Source: Flavobacterium panici
Lineage (GTDB): Bacteria; Bacteroidota; Bacteroidia; Flavobacteriales; Flavobacteriaceae
Direction of reading: 5' to 3'
DNA: 64,000 nucleotides
NCBI RefSeq assembly: GCF_903819335.1
Contig: NZ_CAIJDE010000040.1
Location: 1 to 64,000 of the forward strand
Shown here: piece by piece, positions 1 to 5,977 of the stretch
How the letters are laid out: each line of letters begins with the position of its first letter
Position numbering within the stretch: position 1 is the stretch's first letter
Notes under the pieces: model-generated
Told to the model about the DNA's origin: nothing
Databases searched by the model: none
Seen by the model: only the letters and a program-made list of their open reading frames with translations
Made by a program: the position numbers and the translations under genes

Positions 1-2
1 AA

Positions 3-59
3 AGTCCTACTATTGTAAACCAATAGCAGGACTAAAATATAGTTGTAAATCTATTTTAG
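3..59. repeat. two adjacent hairpins
   Basis: Two back-to-back inverted repeats. The first (3..33) has 13-nt arms, AGTCCTaCTATTG and CAATAGcAGGACT, with one mismatch and a 5-nt loop. The second (32..59) pairs CTAAAATA with TATTTTAG. Both loops contain GTAAA and the loop centres lie about 30 nt apart. A weaker third GTAAA-centred unit may follow near 76. On the minus strand they lie downstream of the small genes at 146-1699, so they may end transcription there, but the window edge hides any T tract. Confidence 0.5.
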
Positions 60-145
60 GATTAAGTGTAAATATGTAAACTTTTTTTAGGACGAGACAA
101 GATTGCGTTCACGAGCGAGATGCTTACGCTAGTAGAGCACAAAGC

Positions 146-265
146 TTATTTGACTTTTTTGTAAATTTTATACAATAAGTATACTATTGCTGCCAAAAAA
201 CATATATAAAATATTTGCCAAATTAGCAATGATATTGAGAAGTCATTAATTGTTACATCTTTCAT
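146..265 (-). CDS. small single-span membrane protein (39 aa)
   Basis: A short open frame reading M-K-D-V-T-I-N-D-F and then one hydrophobic segment (about residues 11-34, ending Y-L-L-Y-K-I-Y), followed by a basic tail K-K-V-K. The layout, a short polar N-terminus with one membrane helix and a lysine-rich cytoplasmic end, is typical of tiny flavobacterial membrane proteins. It follows the membrane-protein gene at 378-764 on the same strand. Function is unknown. The call rests only on the clean start, the clear helix and the agreement in strand. Confidence 0.45.
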   Translation of the reverse strand: MKDVTINDFSISLLIWQIFYICFLAAIVYLLYKIYKKVK

Positions 266-377
266 AATTATATAGTTTAAAGTCTTTTACCTGTAATTAT
301 TTCGCCAGTCTTATTATTAATTAAATGATCCATTAATTATTCTATCATTTTTTTAATTTAATTTAGGCACTATAACA

Positions 378-764
378 TCAAGATGCTGTTTTTCTTGCCA
401 ACGCTATGGCATAAACCGAAGATATTATAAATAGAACTAACGGGATTACAAAAGCAGTGTTTATCCTGTGGTAATTGTACAGTATTCCTGTGATGTAAAA
501 CATTATAAAAAATAAGATTACAAAACAGCTCAGCAAAATTTTATAATTTCTGCTTCTTAAAAATAAAACAAGCAGACCAGATGTAGGAATGACTATTAAT
601 CCTTGCCAAAGTATTGACGACGTGTTATTAAAGAGGTCGTACAAAAACTGGCAGAAATATATAATTAAAAGAATAAAATTTGGTACTCCATTCTCTTGAA
701 CGCCATAAGTTATTAAAAAAGATAGCACGGCGATGAATTTTATAACTTTCAAATTTATAGACAT
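378..764 (-). CDS. multi-span membrane protein, unknown function
   Basis: A 128-residue protein beginning M-S-I-N-L-K-V and made almost entirely of hydrophobic segments, probably four membrane helices. No recognisable family motif is seen. An in-frame ATG at 815 would add 17 residues (M-G-T-C-A-S-E...). I prefer 764 because the added stretch is polar, is translated from the GCGCCAGCGAGA intergenic tag, and would push the first helix inward. It is the second gene from the downstream end of a minus-strand array of small genes. The protein could be the membrane immunity partner or a bystander of such an array; nothing visible decides this. Confidence 0.55.
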   Translation of the reverse strand: MSINLKVIKFIAVLSFLITYGVQENGVPNFILLIIYFCQFLYDLFNNTSSILWQGLIVIPTSGLLVLFLRSRNYKILLSCFVILFFIMFYITGILYNYHRINTAFVIPLVLFIISSVYAIALARKTAS

Positions 765-845
765 GAATTTTTTGTTTAGGTGTGTTATTGATATCTCGCT
801 GGCGCAAGTCCCCATTTAGAAGTATGAATACTCCCAGTCTACCTC

Positions 846-871
846 ATAGCCCTAGGACATTCTAGGGCTAT
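846..871. terminator. intergenic hairpin, possible terminator
   Basis: A perfect inverted repeat, ATAGCCCTAG and CTAGGGCTAT with a 6-nt loop, lies just downstream of the minus-strand gene ending at 912. There is no T tract on either side, so termination is only a guess. A role in mRNA 3'-end protection is equally possible. Confidence 0.4.
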
Positions 872-911
872 TATTAGTATGATTTAAACTTCTGAAACTA
901 GTATTAAAATG

Positions 912-1115
912 TTATTTTCTTAAGTAATGATATAAAAGATGTAAAACATAAAATACAAAAGCAAACAAAAAGACAAATGTTGCTACTGGGATATAAGTTA
1001 GCACGTAATAAGTATCGTGGATATTAACATCTAAACAATATTTAGATGGATAAATACAACCATAAATCAGCAATGCGCCTCCTAAAATCAGAAGGAAATA
1101 AATAATGTATTTCAT
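912..1115 (-). CDS. small two-span membrane protein with an oxidase-like HDTYY motif
   Basis: A 67-residue protein with two hydrophobic segments (about residues 3-22 and 40-63). Between them is D-V-N-I-H-D-T-Y-Y-V-L, which strongly resembles the NIHDTYFVVAH segment of haem-copper oxidase subunit I. At this length it cannot be an oxidase. Small Bacteroidota membrane proteins carrying this motif are known to me as uncharacterised. Its start codon overlaps the upstream gene's stop by ATGA (1112-1115), so the two are probably translated together. No function is assigned. Confidence 0.6.
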   Translation of the reverse strand: MKYIIYFLLILGGALLIYGCIYPSKYCLDVNIHDTYYVLTYIPVATFVFLFAFVFYVLHLLYHYLRK

Positions 1116-1699
1116 AATCTAGTGTAATATTCATCTAAAAAAAACGCATTAAAAAATGTAAAATCTCCAAATGGGATAAATCCTCTGCTAATCTGCGGAA
1201 GTTTGTAGTTCAATAATTCTGTAGGGAACTTTGAAATTTGGTATTTTTTTTCAACTAATTCATTAATTTTATGAATTTCATCAGCATACAAAACTTCAAG
1301 ATTTTCATTTTTATATGGTTTTTCAATCCATTTTCCAAGACTTAAATCAACTTTTGCATCTAGAACATAACATGTAAAATATGGGCACAAAACACTTATG
1401 TTTAAACAAATAGAATGAAGATTTTTATCATTCATTTTGGTAAGTTGTAAATTGAAGGCTCTATCACAAGAACTAAACAAAGTTGCATCATGAAAATTCA
1501 TGTTTAAGTTTATTGCTTTGAAATCTTCTATTAATTCAGTAAAACAGCCTTCATTTCGATGCTTGTTCTCAAAAAAGATTAATGTTTTACATAAATTTTT
1601 ATGCTCATAACTTTCGTTATATTTTTCCAATTCACTTAGTTCCGAAATATTAGACGGATAATTTGAATTTGAAATATTTTTTAAAATTTCGATTATCAT
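1112..1699 (-). CDS. hypothetical cytosolic protein
   Basis: A 195-residue protein with no signal peptide and no membrane helix. It contains several cysteines and ends in aromatic-rich sequence. It lies 7 nt downstream of the frameshifted lipoprotein gene and overlaps the following small membrane gene by 4 nt, so the three form one transcription unit. A small soluble protein directly after an exported protein with a variable C-terminal region is a layout seen in toxin-immunity pairs, so an immunity role is possible. This is inferred from gene order only. Confidence 0.5.
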   Translation of the reverse strand: MIIEILKNISNSNYPSNISELSELEKYNESYEHKNLCKTLIFFENKHRNEGCFTELIEDFKAINLNMNFHDATLFSSCDRAFNLQLTKMNDKNLHSICLNISVLCPYFTCYVLDAKVDLSLGKWIEKPYKNENLEVLYADEIHKINELVEKKYQISKFPTELLNYKLPQISRGFIPFGDFTFFNAFFLDEYYTRL

Positions 1700-1706
1700 A
1701 ATATAT

Positions 1707-2438
1707 TTAATTACAATTGCTTGGAAAAAACCAATTATTTCGATATTCAGTTGGTGGGACTGTGCTGACAGGATTTAGTACTAATCTACTTCCGGGAACC
1801 ATAAATTCAAATTCATCTTTCAATGTTTTTCTAAAAAATTGATCTACCATTAATTCAGTTGCAGGAATAGCTTTATAATAATTTTTTGTTTTTTCCATTG
1901 CTGTGTTTACCGCCTTTGCGGCAATACTAGCTGCTATTCCAGAAGTAATGTCTGTATTTCCTATTGATGTATTTGTAGGCATTTGAAAAGATACTGCTTG
2001 TGGTAATACGATTGTTTCCGTACTAGTGCGTAACGGGGTTAAAGATTGAATTATTACAATATTAAATCGAATGTTTTTCACAGCAGCTTCTTGCCAAGGT
2101 ACACCATTTAATTTTATAAAATTAAAGCTAGAACAATCAGGATAAACATCTTTAATGTCAGATCCACTACTTCCACCAGTACCTCCTCCACTTTTAGGAG
2201 TACTTGAATTCCCACTTGAACCTCCATCTCCACCAAATGCACCAGCAATGCTAAAGTCCCTAGGAGCTGGAGCAGGAGATTTCTGCGTAACAATAACGTT
2301 ATTTAATGGAATTGCCGCAGTTCCTCCTCTCTGTAAGGTGTCGTCACGTTCTCCACCATAATTAGCGCTCTCATCAAACATTTCTATCATCTTAGATGTC
2401 GAGCTATGTTTGTGATCTTTGTCAAATAACATTATCAC
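1707..2438 (-). CDS. C-terminal part of a frameshifted exported protein
   Basis: This frame has no start signal of its own; the first usable codon is a GTG at 2438. It stays open upstream only to a stop at 2499-2501. It reads on in the -1 frame from the lipoprotein at 2471-2971, with no stop between the TTTAAAA heptamer (2483-2489) and the GTG. The product has an acidic stretch, a long Gly/Ser/Pro-rich linker (about residues 55-95) and a C-terminal globular part of about 140 residues ending N-W-F-F-P-S-N-C-N. The linker plus variable tail suggests a surface or secreted effector. It is either a 1-nt indel pseudogene or a product of programmed frameshifting. Confidence 0.55.
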   Translation of the reverse strand: MIMLFDKDHKHSSTSKMIEMFDESANYGGERDDTLQRGGTAAIPLNNVIVTQKSPAPAPRDFSIAGAFGGDGGSSGNSSTPKSGGGTGGSSGSDIKDVYPDCSSFNFIKLNGVPWQEAAVKNIRFNIVIIQSLTPLRTSTETIVLPQAVSFQMPTNTSIGNTDITSGIAASIAAKAVNTAMEKTKNYYKAIPATELMVDQFFRKTLKDEFEFMVPGSRLVLNPVSTVPPTEYRNNWFFPSNCN

Positions 2439-2470
2439 ATCTTGTACATCTTCAATAACAAGACCTTCTT

Positions 2471-2971
2471 TTAATTTCGCCCTTTTAAAAAGCCTTTTTT
2501 AAAATCCCAATGAATGATATAACCGCTAAAAAAAGTTAAAACCTCAAACCCTTGCTTTTTTTGCGCATCATCAATTTTGTCTTGCGACTCTGGAAATCTC
2601 TCCTGTATTAGAGCCTGATACTTTGATCCCGATTCATACAAATATAACATTTTCTGTCCTTTGTAATCTGGATCTTCGGGGTTATCCTTAATAGGTACAG
2701 TGATTCCTGTAGAGTTATCACTCAGTTGGATTACTTTGGCATTTTCCCAATAGTAATCAAGATTTCTAAATGCTTTATTAAATTCTCCTTCTTCTGATTT
2801 ATTGGTTGTGGAGTTTGATTTGTAGTTTTCAAACCAATTTTTAGCCTGACCAATTTTAGCATTTTGACTTATTAATTGACCTGTGTCATTTTCTTCATTG
2901 TCACAGCCAGCAGTTAAAATAATAGTACCAAAAACCAAAAAAGGCATTAGTACTTTTTTTAATCTTTTCAT
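2471..2971 (-). CDS. lipoprotein, N-terminal part of the frameshifted gene
   Basis: A 166-residue protein with a typical lipoprotein signal peptide: M-K-R-L-K-K, a hydrophobic core, then the lipobox T-A-G-C with Cys23 followed by D-N-E-E. The body (K-N-W-F-E-N-Y, then W-E-N-A-K-V-I) matches the opening of a family of flavobacterial lipoproteins of which I have seen many uncharacterised members; those usually continue further. Here the frame ends soon after W-D-F-K-K-G-F-L-K-G, and the -1 frame continues for about 250 more codons (1707-2438). Expected location is the outer membrane or cell surface. Confidence 0.6.
   Translation of the reverse strand: MKRLKKVLMPFLVFGTIILTAGCDNEENDTGQLISQNAKIGQAKNWFENYKSNSTTNKSEEGEFNKAFRNLDYYWENAKVIQLSDNSTGITVPIKDNPEDPDYKGQKMLYLYESGSKYQALIQERFPESQDKIDDAQKKQGFEVLTFFSGYIIHWDFKKGFLKGRN
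2483..2489 (-). other. TTTAAAA slippery heptamer at a -1 frame junction
   Basis: Read on the minus strand, in-frame codons TTT-TTA-AAA form T TTA AAA, a canonical X XXY YYZ slip site. A -1 slip here gives AGG GCG AAA TTA AAA GAA and enters the open frame of 1707-2438. The frame change must lie between 2471 and 2501, because both frames are stopped outside that interval. An ordinary 1-nt indel in the neighbouring A or T run would look identical. Confidence 0.4.
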
Positions 2972-3208
2972 AATAAAATAGTTATAAGGTTAGTATTCTT
3001 AAAACTAACCCTTCGAAAAACTATTCAACTACCATATAAGTCATTTAAATATCAGAATAAGACATTTTTTTATTACGGAAATATCTGTTTCAACTTTGAC
3101 ATAATCTCACGCGGCAATCGCATTTAAAAGATTTTGTTAGATATTTAGTAATTTTTTGTTTTTAACTATTTCATGTCTCAAAAATCGTACTTTTGTTTTG
3201 ATAACTAA

Positions 3209-3237
3209 ATGATACAAATCATTGAAAAATGTATCAT
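3209..3237. promoter_or_regulatory. inverted repeat upstream of the XRE regulator, operator candidate
   Basis: ATGATACA (3209-3216) and TGTATCAT (3230-3237) form a perfect 8-nt inverted repeat spaced by 13 nt, with a nested AATGAT/ATCATT pair. It lies 60-90 nt upstream of the XRE-type regulator gene, in the gap between divergent genes. It could be an autoregulatory site. Confidence 0.4.
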
Positions 3238-3262
3238 ACATAGCAAATATATTTTTTACATA

Positions 3263-3293
3263 TTGATTGTTGTGAACCTTAATATTATCTTTG
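3263..3293 (+). promoter_or_regulatory. Bacteroidota-type promoter for the XRE gene
   Basis: A -7 box TATCTTTG (3286-3293) matches TAnnTTTG, with TTG elements at 3263 and 3267 as candidate -33 boxes. The ATG at 3298 is only 4 nt after the -7 box, so the transcript is likely leaderless or nearly so. Confidence 0.55.
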
Positions 3294-3297
3294 ACTT

Positions 3298-3717
3298 ATG
3301 AGCACATTTACAAAACCAAACCATATAGGGCGAAAAATAAGCCGAATTCGTGAACTTAGAGATATGAAGCAGGAAGCCTTGGCGCAGGCTTTAGGAACGA
3401 GCCAGCAAACCATTTCAGCTTTAGAAAATAGCGAAGAGATTGATGATGAAAAGCTAAAACAAATTGCAAAAGCTCTAGGAGTAAGCCTTGAAGCGCTTAA
3501 AAATTTTTCAGACGAAGCGGCAATTAATTTTTTTAATAATTTCTATGATAATAGTGGAAGTCATGGTACTAATTTCGGAACCAATAATACCTGTAATTTT
3601 AATCCACTAGATAAGCTAGTTGAAGCTTACGAAGAAAATAAAAAGCTTTACGAACGTTTGGTTCAAGCTGAAAAAGATAAAGTTGAGTATTTAGAAAAAT
3701 TATTGAAGGATAAATAA
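3298..3717 (+). CDS. XRE-family HTH transcriptional regulator
   Basis: A 139-residue DNA-binding protein. Residues about 10-68 form a classic HTH_3 (Cro/CI) domain: I-R-E-L-R-D-M-K-Q-E-A-L-A-Q-A-L-G, then T-S-Q-Q-T-I-S-A-L-E as the recognition helix. The C-terminal half is an Asn/Gly-rich spacer followed by a charged helix (about residues 105-138), which may dimerise. It stands alone between divergent genes with its own promoter and terminator and is probably autoregulated through the upstream palindrome. The target genes are not known; the neighbouring minus-strand lipoprotein unit is an obvious candidate. Confidence 0.85.
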   Translation: MSTFTKPNHIGRKISRIRELRDMKQEALAQALGTSQQTISALENSEEIDDEKLKQIAKALGVSLEALKNFSDEAAINFFNNFYDNSGSHGTNFGTNNTCNFNPLDKLVEAYEENKKLYERLVQAEKDKVEYLEKLLKDK

Positions 3718-3736
3718 TTGTTCTTTTTACAATATA

Positions 3737-3773
3737 AAAGCCTAATAAATTTTAATGTTTATTAGGCTTTTTT
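3737..3773 (+). terminator. rho-independent terminator
   Basis: AAAGCCTAATAAA and TTTATTAGGCTTT flank an 8-nt loop and run into a T tract, 20 nt after the stop of the XRE gene. Confidence 0.85.
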
Positions 3774-3824
3774 ACAGAATTAAAAAATTGCATTTTTTTA
3801 AAAGAACTGAAAATATTATTAAAA

Positions 3825-4481
3825 ATGACACAAACCGACAAGATTAGAATTAAAGTTTTAAATTATTCCCTAAGTCTTGAAAAAGTTGCAAGCTATATAT
3901 TGGGTTTTATCTTAGATATTGAAGATGTTAATTTATCAAAAAGCTTTGGTAATACTTCTAATTCACTATCATTTAATCAAAAAGTTAATTTACTATTAGA
4001 TTATGGGGCAATAGAAAAAAACGATAAGATTAAACTTGATTTAGCTATGAGTATTCGAAACCAGTTTATGCATAATCTTAAATGTGAAACATATCAATAT
4101 GCATTTAATTGCCTAGATGGAGCTGAAAATAAAATAAAGAATTTGTATCCTGATTTATTTGCAAATGAGGATAATGAAATAAATTTAGAAGAATGCACCG
4201 AGAAAATTTTTACAGATTCATTTGTTATATTAGGCTCAATGAAAGGTGGTGTAGAACGAAAAATTGAATTATTAAGTTCGAGTTCATTTAATAAAAAACT
4301 AGTTGATTCATTTAAAAATAATAGTAAAGAAAAGTTTGAAGAATTATTAACCGAAATTCTTAATAAAGAACTTAATTTTCAGAATGAAGAAATTTTGGTT
4401 AATAGAATCACAAAACTTTTTACAGAAATTTTGGTTGGCTCGGTAGAAAAAATTAGTAAAACAAAAGAACCTTTACAATAG
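3825..4481 (+). CDS. MltR/HEPN-like protein
   Basis: A 218-residue soluble protein. The segment L-S-F-N-Q-K-V-N-L-L-L-D-Y-G and then S-I-R-N-Q-F-M-H-N (residues about 48-84) follows the pattern of the mannitol-repressor-like MltR family, whose fold is related to HEPN domains. R78-N-Q-F-M-H83 fits the HEPN RX4-6H motif that forms the RNase site in active members. The C-terminal half is Asn/Glu/Lys-rich and helical with no motif. It lies alone after the XRE terminator. Whether it cuts RNA cannot be told from sequence; many MltR-like proteins are not nucleases. Confidence 0.5.
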   Translation: MTQTDKIRIKVLNYSLSLEKVASYILGFILDIEDVNLSKSFGNTSNSLSFNQKVNLLLDYGAIEKNDKIKLDLAMSIRNQFMHNLKCETYQYAFNCLDGAENKIKNLYPDLFANEDNEINLEECTEKIFTDSFVILGSMKGGVERKIELLSSSSFNKKLVDSFKNNSKEKFEELLTEILNKELNFQNEEILVNRITKLFTEILVGSVEKISKTKEPLQ

Positions 4482-4514
4482 AATAGCTTGATTTATATAG
4501 TATATTGAGTAATT

Positions 4515-4684
4515 TTAATGCTTATTAGTTTTTAAAGAAAATATTTCTGTATTATCGGTTACCCATTTTTTATTATCACCTGTAATAAGACTTGTGAATT
4601 TCCCATTGATGAACACAATTTTTTTAATTTTTCCTTTTTCTGTTATTGTATCATTTTCGATATAAATTGGTTTTTTCAATTCAT
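4515..4684 (-). pseudogene. possible 3' remnant of a lost or frameshifted gene
   Basis: An open stretch of about 56 codons without a normal start reads K-K-P-I-Y-I-E-N-D-T-I-T, then I-V-F-I-N-G-K-F, W-V-T-D-N-T-E-I-F-S, and stops at 4515. It starts where the lipoprotein gene at 4685-5050 ends, in another frame, so the two may once have been one longer gene. The composition looks coding. Confidence 0.35.
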
Positions 4685-5050
4685 TTATATATTAAATTTT
4701 TTGGAGTAGGTCAATGAACTTGTAGTAATATCCAAAATTTTAAAATCCTTTTTATACGTAAGATCCAAGTAGATATAATCATCTTTAAAATTAAAATTAT
4801 ATATAAGAGCATTCTGACATTCTAAATGTTTAAGAGGAGTAATCTGTGAATAATCAACAATTACTTCTTCAAAATCTGATAAAAAAATTGTATCGTTAAT
4901 TTTTGAAACTTTATCTTTTACTAGAATATCAGATTTACCAGAATAAAAACCTAGCTCATTTTTGTTTATCTTTTCGATCTTACATTTCTCGGATGAACAA
5001 GAAATCAAAATAAAATTAATTACCAGAAGCGTTACCTTTCTTATTTCCAT
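4685..5050 (-). CDS. small lipoprotein
   Basis: A 121-residue protein with a short signal sequence and lipobox I-L-I-S-C-S-S, so the lipidated Cys is near residue 18. The mature part is rich in beta-forming residues (I-Y-N-F-N-F, Y-I-Y-L-D-L-T-Y). No family was recognised. It may be truncated at its 3' end, because a coding-like stretch follows in another frame. It starts about 30 nt downstream of a CGCTAGCGAG tag that also occurs elsewhere in this accessory region. Confidence 0.55.
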   Translation of the reverse strand: MEIRKVTLLVINFILISCSSEKCKIEKINKNELGFYSGKSDILVKDKVSKINDTIFLSDFEEVIVDYSQITPLKHLECQNALIYNFNFKDDYIYLDLTYKKDFKILDITTSSLTYSKKFNI

Positions 5051-5091
5051 CTACTTTTTTGTTTTTCTTTTTTGTTCGCTAGCGAGACTAA

Positions 5092-5322
5092 TTATTCACT
5101 ATCCTCATTTTTTATGCCTTTAAGCAAAGCATAAATTGCCATTGAATGTCCTTGGCCTAAGTCAAAGTCATTTTTAAGCCAGTTTACAATATCTCCAGCT
5201 TTTACTTCTGGTTTTAATTTTCCCTCAGTTGTAAATCCTTTTTGTTCTGCTAAAGTTTTAAACTCGGCTGGACCATTTCCTGTTTTTTCTTTAATTGTTT
5301 TTAAGTATCCTTGAAATGACAT
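5092..5322 (-). CDS. DUF4287 domain protein
   Basis: A 76-residue protein matching the DUF4287 pattern along its full length: M-S-F-Q-G-Y-L, then K-T-G-N-G-P-A-E-F, K-A-G-D-I-V-N-W-L-K, and G-Q-G-H-S-M-A-I-Y-A-L-L-K. This family is common in bacteria as a small stand-alone protein of unknown function, sometimes linked to a DUF5655-type domain. The complete motif set and normal length indicate an intact gene. Confidence 0.85.
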   Translation of the reverse strand: MSFQGYLKTIKEKTGNGPAEFKTLAEQKGFTTEGKLKPEVKAGDIVNWLKNDFDLGQGHSMAIYALLKGIKNEDSE

Positions 5323-5383
5323 AATATTAATTTTAGTTAGTTAAAGTATTTGTACCGAAAATACAATAAATGTTTAATTGGTT

Positions 5384-5719
5384 TTAACTTTTCAAATGTC
5401 TAATATAATTATCAAGTAAACCCTGAATTTGCTGACTGGCAACAGGATTAGCAGAATGAACATTGAATTTTAAGTTTTGTAAATCTATTCCAGATTCATA
5501 AACCAGCCATTTGGCGCAAGCGTAACCATCTTCAGCAACTTGATCATTTTCATCAAGACCTAAATCATTATCAAAACTAATTAGCGCAGGAAGTCCTTTT
5601 TCAAGAATAACTTTTTTAAAATCATGGGAATTTCTAACCACAACGAAATCATCATTGGTCAGTTTTTTGTAAATCATATTTACGTCTCTAATATCGTCGA
5701 GAAAGAGTTTGTATGTCAT
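5384..5719 (-). CDS. cyclic-phosphate-processing receiver-domain protein
   Basis: A 111-residue single-domain protein. Y-K-L-F-L-D-D-I-R-D at the N-terminus gives the acidic pair of a receiver fold, I-S-F-D-N-D-L-G (about residue 63) gives the central Asp, and N-V-H-S-A-N-P gives the His-Ser-Ala-Asn-Pro loop of the atypical receiver family predicted to process cyclic phosphates. It is not a normal response regulator and has no output domain. Substrate and role are unknown. Confidence 0.75.
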   Translation of the reverse strand: MTYKLFLDDIRDVNMIYKKLTNDDFVVVRNSHDFKKVILEKGLPALISFDNDLGLDENDQVAEDGYACAKWLVYESGIDLQNLKFNVHSANPVASQQIQGLLDNYIRHLKS

Positions 5720-5746
5720 TTTAAAGTTTTAAAAATTATTGAATAT

Positions 5747-5850
5747 TTTGTCATTTCGACGAAGGAGAAATCGCACTAGAAACTCGACAAAGATTGGCGA
5801 TTTTCTTTGTAGATTAACGAGTGCGATTTCTCCTTCGTCGAAATGACAAA
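5747..5850. repeat. long inverted repeat, flavobacterial interspersed palindrome
   Basis: Arms of about 30 nt beginning TTTGTCATTTCGACGAAGG are inverted around a loop of about 40 nt. The same TCATTTCGACGAAGGAGAAATC core is a familiar intergenic repeat of Flavobacterium genomes. It lies between two minus-strand genes and could form a large RNA hairpin. No coding sequence is present in this gap. Confidence 0.8.
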
Positions 5851-5977
5851 CTTTGAGCAAAAACTTTGACAAAGTTCTACACACAAAGCTTTGCGTTCTT
5901 AACGTTTTTTAAAAACACTCAAAATCAAAAAAAACTTAGCGCACTTTGCGTTAAAAAATATCGGCAAAATAAAAAAA

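Noticed and set aside
3..90. CRISPR-like array: three GTAAA-centred units spaced about 30 nt
   Set aside because: The units are hairpins that differ from one another in sequence, with no constant direct repeat and no cas genes nearby.
2155..2361. Plus-strand proline-rich frame
   Set aside because: It is the antisense of the Gly/Ser linker codons of the exported protein; no promoter or family fit.
5747..5850. Insertion sequence remnant
   Set aside because: There is no transposase fragment and no target duplication; the sequence fits the interspersed palindrome family.
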